Part shown: piece by piece, positions 12,947 through 18,204 of the stretch
Layout: every line of letters starts with the position of its first letter
Position numbering within the stretch: the first letter of the stretch is position 1
Source of the DNA: a virus
Virus record (IMG/VR): IMGVR_UViG_3300020213_000034
Location: 1 to 64,000 of that record
Direction: 5' to 3' (one strand)
Length of the DNA stretch: 64,000 nt
Notes under the pieces: generated by a model
Databases searched by the model: none
The model's input: only the letters and a program-made list of their open reading frames with translations
What the model was told of the DNA's origin: nothing
Program-made: the position numbers and the translations under genes

Positions 12947-13025
12947 TGCAAGGAAGGCAAATCGGTGAACGCCGGCAGTCTGTTAAACTGTGTCGTAGAT
13001 GGTTCGACCCCATCCCTTGCAGCCA
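12947..13025 (+). tRNA. tRNA-Asn(GTT), copy 1
   Basis: Acceptor TGCAAGG/CCTTGCA, D-stem GGC/GCC, anticodon stem GCAGT/ACTGT with loop CTGTTAA, T-arm GATGG-TTCGACC-CCATC, discriminator G, CCA. Confidence 0.88.
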
Positions 13026-13029
13026 TTTC

Positions 13030-13105
13030 GGGAGTGTAGCTCAGCAGTCAGAGCATTCGGTTGTTAACCGACAGCGCGCAGGTGCGAATCCTGCCACTCC
13101 CTCCA
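13030..13105 (+). tRNA. tRNA-Asn(GTT), copy 2
   Basis: Acceptor GGGAGTG/CACTCCC, D-stem GCTC/GAGC, anticodon loop TTGTTAA, T-arm GCAGG-TGCGAAT-CCTGC, discriminator T, CCA. Confidence 0.88.
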
Positions 13106-13106
13106 T

Positions 13107-13182
13107 TCTCGCGTAGCTCAGTAGTTAGAGCGCCTCCTTGACATGGAGTAGGTCGCTGGTGCGATTCCAGCTGCGAGAACCA
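13107..13182 (+). tRNA. tRNA-Val(GAC)
   Basis: Acceptor TCTCGCG/TGCGAGA, D-stem GCTC/GAGC, anticodon loop TTGACAT, T-arm GCTGG-TGCGATT-CCAGC, CCA; only 1 nt after the previous tRNA. Confidence 0.88.
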
Positions 13183-13192
13183 TTTGAGCCCT

Positions 13193-13245
13193 TGGACAAT
13201 ACCGTGTGCCGCATCCCGGCAGCTGTGCGACCCAGCAATCCAACG
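13193..13245 (+). other. intercalated element, unassigned
   Basis: Between tRNA-Val and tRNA-Gln lie about 70 nt without a cloverleaf. TTGGA and TCCAA can close a loop containing the hairpin TGCCG-CATCC-CGGCA. No CCA. Boundaries are approximate. Confidence 0.25.
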
Positions 13246-13253
13246 GCGGTTAC

Positions 13254-13328
13254 GGGCCTATAGTGTAACAGTCAGCACACGGAGCTTTGACCTCTTGAGA
13301 CTAGGTGCAAATCCTAGTGGGCCTGCCA
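13254..13328 (+). tRNA. tRNA-Gln(TTG)
   Basis: Acceptor GGGCCTA/TGGGCCT (G-U pairs), D-stem GTG/CAC, anticodon loop CTTTGAC, T-arm CTAGG-TGCAAAT-CCTAG, discriminator G, CCA. Confidence 0.83.
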
Positions 13329-13335
13329 ATTTCAT

Positions 13336-13410
13336 GCCTCGTTCGTATATCGGCAATTACGCCGCTCTCTGAAAGCGGACAGGGTGGTTCGATTCCATCA
13401 CGGGGCGCCA
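13336..13410 (+). tRNA. tRNA-Gln(CTG)
   Basis: Acceptor GCCTCGT/ACGGGGC, anticodon stem CCGCT/AGCGG with loop CTCTGAA, T-arm GGTGG-TTCGATT-CCATC, discriminator G, CCA. Confidence 0.9.
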
Positions 13411-13413
13411 TTT

Positions 13414-13629
13414 CAATCGCGGGCATTCGCTGTCTTGTCTATCTGGCGGGATAGAGGAAGTTCGCGTCTGCACAACACGTCGAGGCAGGCTCACGCCGTT
13501 ACGACCTCACGACCGCAGCAAGCCAAACAGAACGAGGGGTGAGTGTTGCTCCTATGACTTCGGGTTGGCGCTCAGACAAATGAATGCCTCCTGCTTCGGC
13601 AGAAGACAGAAACGCGGCTACAGCGATTG
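13414..13629 (+). ncRNA. rnpB: RNase P RNA, compact bacterial type
   Basis: The 216-nt RNA has P1 CAATCGC/GCGATTG joining its ends and P2 GGGCAT (13421-13426) with ATGCCT. P3 is the hairpin CTATC...GATAG. The GAGGAAG element leads into P4: AG-(bulged U)-TCGCGT pairs with ACGCGG-CT, preserving the universally bulged U. The 3' core AGACAAATGAATGCC ... GACAGAAACGCGGCTACAG matches the bacterial consensus (E. coli AGATGAATGACTGTC ... GACAGAACCCGGCTTATCGG region). It is much shorter than the usual 350-400 nt. It lies in the array between tRNA-Gln and tRNA-Lys with the same TTT spacer after CCA. It would supply the catalytic RNA for tRNA 5' maturation; whether it uses host RnpA protein is unknown. 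Confidence 0.88.
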
Positions 13630-13639
13630 AAAACTTTAC

Positions 13640-13714
13640 GGACCACAAGCATTAACAGTGATGCACTAGGCTCTTACCCTTGGGAACACGGCGCAATACC
13701 GTGGCGGTCCACCA
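13640..13714 (+). tRNA. tRNA-Lys(CTT)
   Basis: Acceptor GGACCAC/GCGGTCC (one A-C mismatch), D-stem GCAT/ATGC, anticodon stem CTAGG/CCTTG (one T-T mismatch) with loop CTCTTAC, T-arm CACGG-CGCAATA-CCGTG, CCA. The anticodon equals that of the permuted gene at 11324. Confidence 0.82.
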
Positions 13715-13718
13715 ATTT

Positions 13719-13768
13719 CTGCCAGTTGCCGGATACCCAACGCGGTTCCCGGAACCTTCTTCTGGCAG
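13719..13768 (+). other. 50-nt stem-closed element, unassigned
   Basis: CTGCCAG and CTGGCAG form a perfect 7-bp acceptor-like stem enclosing 36 nt with the hairpin GGTTC-CCG-GAACC. There is no anticodon or T-arm and no CCA. It sits between two tRNAs at normal tRNA spacing. Confidence 0.35.
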
Positions 13769-13774
13769 GATCAT

Positions 13775-13846
13775 GGCCGGCGATTCAGCAATCCACAGAC
13801 TCTCATAAGGTCAGTGAATCCGGGGCAGCACCGGAGCCAGCTTCCA
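13775..13846 (+). tRNA. tRNA with CAT anticodon, copy 2 (Met, fMet or Ile2)
   Basis: Acceptor GGCCGGC/GCCAGCT (one mismatch), compact D-arm around TTCAGCAAT, anticodon loop CTCATAA, T-arm TCCGG-GGCAGCA-CCGGA, CCA. It belongs to the group with the unusual T-loop GGCAGCA. Confidence 0.78.
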
Positions 13847-13851
13847 ATTTC

Positions 13852-13929
13852 GGTCTAAATGCGGAGATAGTCACCGCGCATCATTGGTAATGATGAATAG
13901 GCTGGGTGCGAATCCCAGTTAGACCTCCA
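13852..13929 (+). tRNA. tRNA-Thr(GGT)
   Basis: Acceptor GGTCTAA/TTAGACC, D-stem GCGG/CCGC, anticodon stem CATCA/TGATG with loop TTGGTAA, T-arm CTGGG-TGCGAAT-CCCAG, CCA. Confidence 0.92.
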
Positions 13930-13935
13930 GTTTAC

Positions 13936-14019
13936 GGGGATATGGTGGAACGGCAGACACAGTTGCCTTAGAAGCATCCGACGAAAGTCATGGGGGTTCA
14001 AATCCCTCTATCCCTACCA
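13936..14019 (+). tRNA. tRNA-Leu(TAG)
   Basis: Acceptor GGGGATA/TATCCCT, D-stem GTG/CAC, anticodon loop CTTAGAA, variable arm GAC-GAAA-GTC, T-arm GGGGG-TTCAAAT-CCCTC, CCA. Confidence 0.92.
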
Positions 14020-14025
14020 ATTTAT

Positions 14026-14100
14026 GGCCGATTCGACAACCAGCTAAGTCCTCGCCCTTTCAAGGCGAAGTAGTGGGGGCAGCACCCACATCGGCTACCA
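14026..14100 (+). tRNA. tRNA-Glu(TTC)
   Basis: Acceptor GGCCGAT/ATCGGCT, D-stem GAC/GTC, anticodon stem TCGCC/GGCGA with loop CTTTCAA, T-arm GTGGG-GGCAGCA-CCCAC, CCA. Confidence 0.9.
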
Positions 14101-14105
14101 TTTAT

Positions 14106-14180
14106 GGCCTGTTCGTCTATAAGTCAGGACGGTTGCTTCTCAAGCATCAAAGGCGGGAGCGTTACCCGCACAGGCTACCA
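14106..14180 (+). tRNA. tRNA-Glu(CTC)
   Basis: Acceptor GGCCTGT/ACAGGCT, D-stem GTCT/GGAC, anticodon loop TTCTCAA, T-arm GCGGG-AGCGTTA-CCCGC (atypical T-loop), CCA. Confidence 0.88.
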
Positions 14181-14418
14181 TTTGATTGGAACTACCCAGA
14201 TGCGCTGGGACGTGGCAGCAGGAAGCTGAAGGGGATGCGCAAGCGAGTCGGGTCATGGCTGACAAGGGCGAAACTCCGTTACACTAAGGCACTCCCAGAG
14301 ATCGTAAGCTCTGGCTCCGCGCTGCAGGGAAGCATTTTCAAATGAGCGGTCAACCGAATGCCATCCCTCCGCTACACGGGCCTCTCGGCGGGATGCAAAA
14401 CCCGCTTTCAATCAATCT
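14181..14418 (+). other. 238-nt structured gap in the array, unassigned
   Basis: No tRNA, RNase P or tmRNA core could be folded and no convincing ORF is present. Visible hairpins: CCCAG-ATGCG-CTGGG, CAGC-AGGAA-GCTG, CCAGAG-ATCGTAAG-CTCTGG, and GCGGG-ATGCAAAA-CCCGC near 14390-14405. The conserved leader TTTCAAATnAGCGG at about 14337 also opens the element at 12697. Possibly one or two further ncRNAs. Confidence 0.35.
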
Positions 14419-14502
14419 CGGCTTGTGGTGGAACAGCAGACACAGGGCGCTCAAAACGCCCCGCCTAACCGCGTGAGGGTGCGATTCCCTCCTTGCCGAC
14501 CA
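14419..14502 (+). tRNA. tRNA-Leu(CAA)
   Basis: Acceptor CGGCTTG/CTTGCCG (two T-T mismatches), Leu-type D-arm GTGG-AACAGCAGA-CAC, anticodon stem GGGCG/CGCCC with loop CTCAAAA, long variable arm, T-arm GAGGG-TGCGATT-CCCTC, CCA. Confidence 0.85.
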
Positions 14503-14509
14503 ATTTCAT

Positions 14510-14600
14510 AGTCTCGTGTCCCAGCGGACCCGGAGGATTTATACCCCTCAGTGCGCCAGATTAGCGCCGTGACTGGGGGCAGCACCCAGCGGGACTACCA
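14510..14600 (+). tRNA. class II tRNA, anticodon TAT (Ile) most likely
   Basis: Acceptor AGTCTCG/CGGGACT. The anticodon stem GAGGA/CCCTC has a loop-closing mismatch and loop TTTATAC, giving TAT; a register one base earlier would give TTA with poorer pairing. Variable arm GCGC...GCGC, T-arm CTGGG-GGCAGCA-CCCAG, CCA. A long variable arm on an Ile tRNA is unusual, so identity is uncertain. Confidence 0.7.
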
Positions 14601-14604
14601 TTTC

Positions 14605-14676
14605 GCAGATGCCTTCAGCAAGGCAGCGGCTTTCGTAAAGCTGATGAAGTCGGGGCAGCACCGACCTTCTGCTCCA
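14605..14676 (+). tRNA. tRNA-Thr(CGT)
   Basis: Acceptor GCAGATG/CTTCTGC (one mismatch), compact D-arm CCTT-CAGC-AAGG, anticodon stem CGGCT/AGCTG with loop TTCGTAA, T-arm GTCGG-GGCAGCA-CCGAC, CCA. Confidence 0.86.
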
Positions 14677-14682
14677 TTTCAT

Positions 14683-14756
14683 GTTGGCTTGTATTCAGCA
14701 ATCCTACCGCCCTTGTAGCGCGGAAGAAGCCGGGGCAGCACCGGCAGCCAACTCCA
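14683..14756 (+). tRNA. tRNA-Thr(TGT)
   Basis: Acceptor GTTGGCT/AGCCAAC, compact D-arm around TTCAGCAAT, anticodon loop CTTGTAG with a C-C loop-closing mismatch, T-arm GCCGG-GGCAGCA-CCGGC, CCA. Confidence 0.87.
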
Positions 14757-14762
14757 TTTCAT

Positions 14763-14841
14763 CAGGGGAAGTAGTGTAACGCAGCAAACACTGGAGATTG
14801 TGAACCTCCGATTGTGGGTGCAAATCCCGCCCCCCTGACCA
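14763..14841 (+). tRNA. tRNA-His(GTG)
   Basis: Acceptor CAGGGGA/CCCCCTG (one mismatch), D-stem GTGT/ACAC, anticodon loop TTGTGAA with an A-C loop-closing mismatch, T-arm GTGGG-TGCAAAT-CCCGC, CCA. The base before the acceptor is T, not the G-1 usual for tRNA-His. Confidence 0.83.
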
Positions 14842-14845
14842 TTTC

Positions 14846-14920
14846 CCCGTCATAGCTCAAGAGACAGAGCAAGCCCCTGCGAAGGGCGAGATTGCAGTGC
14901 GAGTCTGCATGATGGGACCA
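14846..14920 (+). tRNA. tRNA-Arg(GCG)
   Basis: Acceptor CCCGTCA/TGATGGG, D-stem GCTC/GAGC, anticodon stem GCCC/GGGC with loop CTGCGAA, T-arm TGCAG-TGCGAGT-CTGCA, CCA. Anticodon GCG is atypical for bacteria, which normally use ACG. Confidence 0.87.
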
Positions 14921-14924
14921 TTTC

Positions 14925-15001
14925 GTCTCGTTACATCAATCATATAGACCCGGGCCTTCTAAGCCTTGTGGATGCTGGTGAGAGCCCAGCACGAGACACC
15001 A
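14925..15001 (+). tRNA. tRNA-Arg(TCT)
   Basis: Acceptor GTCTCGT/ACGAGAC, anticodon loop CTTCTAA, T-arm GCTGG-TGAGAGC-CCAGC with an atypical T-loop, CCA. Confidence 0.85.
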
Positions 15002-15005
15002 ATTT

Positions 15006-15073
15006 GCGGATACTTATTGGGGTAGTGCCCAAGCCCAAAGGACGGCACCAAGTCCGAGTAAGGTAATATCCGT
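15006..15073 (+). other. 68-nt stem-closed tRNA-sized element, unassigned
   Basis: GCGGATA and TATCCGT form a 7-bp acceptor-like stem at the position and spacing of a tRNA gene. Inside, GGAC-GGCACCAA-GTCC resembles a small arm, but no anticodon arm can be placed and no CCA follows. Possibly a degenerate tRNA. Confidence 0.35.
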
Positions 15074-15084
15074 GATATATTTTT

Positions 15085-15159
15085 GCTCCATTCGTCCAAT
15101 GTACAGGGCCTGCGTCTTCGGAACGCATGATGAGGGTTAGATTCCTTCATGGAGCGCCA
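15085..15159 (+). tRNA. tRNA-Arg(TCG)
   Basis: Acceptor GCTCCAT/ATGGAGC, D-stem GTCC/GGGC, anticodon stem TGCGT/ACGCA with loop CTTCGGA, T-arm GAGGG-TTAGATT-CCTTC, discriminator G, CCA. Confidence 0.9.
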
Positions 15160-15177
15160 CTTTATAAAAACCATCAC

Positions 15178-15252
15178 TCTCTTGTAGCACAAAGGACAGT
15201 GCGGCGGTTTCCTAAACCGTTGATGCGGGTTCAAGTCCCGCCGAGAGAACCA
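15178..15252 (+). tRNA. tRNA-Arg(CCT)
   Basis: Acceptor TCTCTTG/CGAGAGA, D-stem GCAC/GTGC, anticodon stem GCGGT/ACCGT with loop TTCCTAA, T-arm GCGGG-TTCAAGT-CCCGC, CCA. Confidence 0.91.
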
Positions 15253-15255
15253 TTT

Positions 15256-15341
15256 GGAGACGCAATCCAGCGGGGCTGGAACGGGCCTTGAAAACCCAGT
15301 GACGCGAAAGCGTTGGGATTCGATTTCTCGCGTCTCCGCCA
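15256..15341 (+). tRNA. tRNA-Ser(TGA)
   Basis: Acceptor GGAGACG/CGTCTCC, anticodon loop CTTGAAA, variable arm ACGC-GAAA-GCGT, T-arm TGGGA-TTCGATT-TCTCG, discriminator G, CCA. Confidence 0.89.
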
Positions 15342-15345
15342 ATTT

Positions 15346-15433
15346 GGACAGTCAATCATGCAAGGCATGGCTCGCCCTCGAAAAGCGAAGGACGCAGCAA
15401 TGCGTTGGGGTGCAACTCCTCGGCTCTCCGCCA
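15346..15433 (+). tRNA. tRNA-Ser(CGA)
   Basis: Acceptor GGACAGT/GCTCTCC (one mismatch), anticodon loop CTCGAAA, variable arm ACGC...GCGT, T-arm TGGGG-TGCAACT-CCTCG, CCA. Confidence 0.87.
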
Positions 15434-15434
15434 C

Positions 15435-15522
15435 GGAAGGTTAACTGCTCAGGGAGCAGAACGCTCTGGAAAGGCGCTTGTTCGGGAAACCGGATGGGAT
15501 TCGACTTCTCAGCCTTCCGCCA
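15435..15522 (+). tRNA. tRNA-Ser(GGA)
   Basis: Acceptor GGAAGGT/GCCTTCC, anticodon loop CTGGAAA, long variable arm, T-arm TGGGA-TTCGACT-TCTCA, CCA. Confidence 0.89.
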
Positions 15523-15526
15523 TTCT

Positions 15527-15617
15527 GGAGAGTGAACCAAGGCAGCCTTGGGATTCTTTGCTAAAGAAATCGTTCGGGCTTGACCCGGATTGGGGGCAGC
15601 ACCTACTCTCTCCGCCA
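15527..15617 (+). tRNA. tRNA-Ser(GCT)
   Basis: Acceptor GGAGAGT/TCTCTCC (last pair T-T), anticodon stem around TTCT/AGAA with loop TTGCTAA, long variable arm, T-loop GGCAGCA, discriminator G, CCA. Last RNA gene of the array. Confidence 0.85.
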
Positions 15618-15630
15618 CTTCGAAACAAAA

Positions 15631-16248
15631 ATGAACATCAAGAACGTGCTCGGGCTACCCGTGCTTTCGCTCAACAAGAATTGGCAGGCTTACGACGACA
15701 GGAAGAACGTCAGAAGGGCATTCGAGGACATGACGTCCGGCATCGACCTACCAGCATTCTACGGGATGGACATCGAGCTTCACCCTGACGGCACGCTGAT
15801 CTACGCCAATCCGTGCGACATGGATGATTGGGAGCAGCTGGCCGTGCGTCCCGGGGACGACTTCATCTTCACTGGCCGCAGGAACATCCGCGCACCCCGG
15901 GTCATCATCAGCCGCAACTACGACAAGACCTCGGTCAAGCCAATCAAGCTTACCTACTCGGCCATCAAGAAGAGGGACAAGCAGCAGTGCCAATACTGCC
16001 GCCAGTTCTTTCCGCTCGAGGAGCTGAATGTTGACCACGTAACCCCCCGTCACCACGGCGGCGTGGACTCGTGGGATAACCTTGTATGCTCGTGCATCCC
16101 GTGCAACAGCAAGAAGGGGCACAAGCTGAACGAGGAAATCGGCTACGTTCCGCTGAATTCGCCCAAGCAGCCGTTGCCGCTTCCGGAAACATTCATTTCG
16201 AACGCCAAGCACCCCAGCTGGATTCCGTTCATGGTGGCCGCGAAATAG
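15631..16248 (+). CDS. HNH endonuclease
   Basis: 205 residues. The C-terminal HNH/beta-beta-alpha-metal domain has CQYCRQFF (zinc pair), LNVDHVTPRHHGG (metal/catalytic His) and NLVCSCIPCNSKKG (second Cys pair and final motif). The N-terminal 130 residues are unassigned. The position directly after the tRNA array fits a packaging-associated or homing-type HNH nuclease. Ends in TAG. The start follows 13 nt after the last CCA. Confidence 0.85.
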   Translation: MNIKNVLGLPVLSLNKNWQAYDDRKNVRRAFEDMTSGIDLPAFYGMDIELHPDGTLIYANPCDMDDWEQLAVRPGDDFIFTGRRNIRAPRVIISRNYDKTSVKPIKLTYSAIKKRDKQQCQYCRQFFPLEELNVDHVTPRHHGGVDSWDNLVCSCIPCNSKKGHKLNEEIGYVPLNSPKQPLPLPETFISNAKHPSWIPFMVAAK

Positions 16249-16251
16249 GTC

Positions 16252-16257
16252 TTGACC
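16252..16257 (+). promoter_or_regulatory. TTGACC promoter-like element
   Basis: TTGACC 30 nt before the ATG at 16287, in a 38-nt gap. It matches the recurring element but no good -10 is seen. Confidence 0.3.
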
Positions 16258-16286
16258 ATTCCTGTTCCCGCGGTCACCACTGGTGT

Positions 16287-16670
16287 ATGAAAACCTCAGA
16301 ACACCCGGGAAAGATCGCAATGGACAAGGTGCTGTTCGACGCAGCCACTGGCAATGCTACGGACCTAACCGCCTACTCGGCTATAGTCTACCTGCACCAG
16401 CGCTTGGAGGAAGTCGAAAGCAGGCTGGCAGATCGCAATCGAGCATTCAAGCCGCCGGCCCCAGAGGAGGTCGCGGCCTATGCCGCCACCATCACCTTCT
16501 CCCTAGATGGCGCCACGTTCTGCGATTACTACGCAACCCGAAACTGGTGTGTCGGGAAAATAAAAATGAAGGACTGGAAAGCGTGCGTGCGGACATGGAA
16601 ATCGCGCCGCGCCCAAGACGTCCCGAAACGCGGCAACGCTGCCCAGAGTCAATTTGGAGACAAGTTTTAA
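16287..16670 (+). CDS. replication-associated protein (helicase-loader partner)
   Basis: 127 residues. N-terminal helix with LHQRLEEVESRLADRN; C-terminal FCDYYATRNWCVGKIKMKDW then ACVRTWKSRR, the W-x-G-x(n)-MKDWKA-x-RTW signature common at the end of phage replication-initiation/primosomal proteins. Immediately followed (1-nt TAATG overlap) by a DnaC-like loader, supporting a role in helicase recruitment. Confidence 0.65.
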   Translation: MKTSEHPGKIAMDKVLFDAATGNATDLTAYSAIVYLHQRLEEVESRLADRNRAFKPPAPEEVAAYAATITFSLDGATFCDYYATRNWCVGKIKMKDWKACVRTWKSRRAQDVPKRGNAAQSQFGDKF

Positions 16671-17389
16671 TGAAGCTCGAAGAGGTTGAAGTTCGAGACA
16701 CCGCCAAGCCGCTAGACGTCGTCGTCCCCGGCTATATTCCTCCCGCCGTTCCGCCAACCCCCGAGCAGCGGGCCTCAGAGCTTGAGCGCCTTGCCCGTGA
16801 CTACATCGCCCGCGCTCGCAAGCAGGACGCAATCGCACGCTACGAGGCCTACTGCCCACCGGAATACAAGAGCTATGATCGCAATCACCCGGTGGCTGCG
16901 GCGAACATGGAGAACATCAATCGTATCTTGTCGTGGAAATACGGAAAGAGGGGCCTGCTTGTGACGGGACCGACCGGTGTCAACAAGACGCGCTCGCTCT
17001 GGGGGCTGACGCGCCGGCTGGCCCATGATGACGGTGTGGATTTCCGCTACTACAACGCATCAGACTGGCTCTCTGGCCTTCACGAGTGCGTGAAGTATGG
17101 GCGCGATGAGGCAAAGGGGTGGGTGGACAAGCTCGGCTGGTGCCCGCTGGTCATCATCGATGACTGGGGGCAGGAGGCTACGCTGAAGTCCCGGGAGGAT
17201 TGGGCGCAGGCGTGGTTCTTCCGCTTCCTTGACTTGCGCATCGAGCGCGGCCTTCCTGTCGTCATGACCACCAACCTCAAGGCCCGCGACATCGCTGAGC
17301 GTTCGGACGCCATCCGCGGCGACCCCCTTATCCGTCGCATGCTCGAGATCATGGATGTCGTCAACTTCTGGCCTCAGGACAGAAAATGA
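16670..17389 (+). CDS. DnaC-like AAA+ helicase loader
   Basis: 239 residues. Walker A GPTGVNKTRS near residue 103, Walker B VIIDDWG near residue 163, sensor-like VVMTTNL near residue 201, and an arginine-containing segment IRGDPLIRRM near the C-terminus. Length and order fit DnaC/DnaI-type loaders that place the host or phage replicative helicase. ATGA overlap with the next gene. Confidence 0.85.
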   Translation: MKLEEVEVRDTAKPLDVVVPGYIPPAVPPTPEQRASELERLARDYIARARKQDAIARYEAYCPPEYKSYDRNHPVAAANMENINRILSWKYGKRGLLVTGPTGVNKTRSLWGLTRRLAHDDGVDFRYYNASDWLSGLHECVKYGRDEAKGWVDKLGWCPLVIIDDWGQEATLKSREDWAQAWFFRFLDLRIERGLPVVMTTNLKARDIAERSDAIRGDPLIRRMLEIMDVVNFWPQDRK

Positions 17390-17952
17390 GACTGCGCATC
17401 AATCGCAAGCACATGAGTCAACCGCATGGCGGTTGGGGCTACCCGGTTCCCGATGGCCCCGTGCTGAACGCGGACACGGTTGATGCGCTGGTCGAGAAGC
17501 TCTCCGACTACCGCGAGGCGAATGGGCAGCCTGTTGGCGAACCCGAGCATGACATCGCCAAGCATCACGCGGCGAAGTGGCCTTGGCTGATTGAGGAGAT
17601 CGAGGACGCGGACGTCGAGCTTAACGAGGCTGAGGCTTGGATTCACCGCGTCTGGCGATCCCCGCCGCTGCGTCAGGCGGAGACACGCGCCAGAGAGGAG
17701 CGATTTTCTCAATGCCTCAAGTGCGTCCATTTCGAGCCGCTCGACACCGAATCGCTGACGAATGAGGCGGCGCGCCGACTCCTCTGCCTGAATCCGGCCA
17801 AGCACAGGCCGGAGCACGGCTGGTGCTTGCTTCGCGGGTGGATTCCTTCTGTTGCGGTCCAGATACAGGACCCATGGGAATTTGCCGATTGGACCGGCAA
17901 GGACAAGGCATGCTGGCTTGACAAGGAAACAAAAACTGACATCACCAAATAA
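17386..17952 (+). CDS. Cys-containing hypothetical protein
   Basis: 188 residues with an acidic helical middle (WLIEEIEDADVELNEAEAWI) and a C-terminal Cys cluster (CLKCVHFEPL, RRLLCLNPAKH, GWCLLRGW), likely one zinc site. It is in the helicase-loader operon, so a replication accessory role is plausible. No family recognised. Confidence 0.7.
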   Translation: MRLRINRKHMSQPHGGWGYPVPDGPVLNADTVDALVEKLSDYREANGQPVGEPEHDIAKHHAAKWPWLIEEIEDADVELNEAEAWIHRVWRSPPLRQAETRAREERFSQCLKCVHFEPLDTESLTNEAARRLLCLNPAKHRPEHGWCLLRGWIPSVAVQIQDPWEFADWTGKDKACWLDKETKTDITK

Positions 17953-18149
17953 TGAAGCACACTACGGCAGCGTTCGGAGGAACCTACAATCACAAGGTCA
18001 TCAAAGAGTTGCGCGCAAAGCTGGCGCAGAGCAACCTGATTTTGACGGCGCTTGTTCAGCACAGCGAGATCAGCGAGGAAGAGCTGAAGGCCATCGTCAG
18101 TGATTTCATGGCGAAGCAGTACGCCCAGCTGACCAAGCGCGGGGTATAA
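17952..18149 (+). CDS. small helical protein, paralog of 47515-47832
   Basis: 65 residues: KELRAKLAQSNLILTALVQH then EELKAIVSDFMAKQYAQLTK. The same helical pattern (LRAQLKQTQRLLKSAIANAN ... EEIKAIVDEYMAVMHAKV) occurs in the protein at 47515-47832, so the two are related. Starts through a TAATG overlap. Function unknown. Confidence 0.65.
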   Translation: MKHTTAAFGGTYNHKVIKELRAKLAQSNLILTALVQHSEISEEELKAIVSDFMAKQYAQLTKRGV

Positions 18150-18167
18150 GAAAAGCTTATATTGGCC

Positions 18168-18173
18168 TTGACC
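18168..18173 (+). promoter_or_regulatory. TTGACC promoter-like element before portal
   Basis: TTGACC preceded by the AT-rich AAGCTTATATT. Recurring TTGAC element at the start of a transcription unit, 32 nt before the ATG. Confidence 0.35.
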
Positions 18174-18204
18174 GGCCCGGGTTTTGCGCCATTTTCACCA
18201 CGAA

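Noticed and set aside
14181-14345. tmRNA, SRP RNA or group I intron
   Set aside because: None of the diagnostic motifs (tmRNA ends and tag ORF, SRP GGAA loop with AGCAGC, group I P7) could be placed.
14510-14600. Ochre-suppressor tRNA (anticodon TTA)
   Set aside because: The register giving TTA has an internal A-C mismatch and fewer pairs than the TAT register, and phage genes use TAA stops widely.
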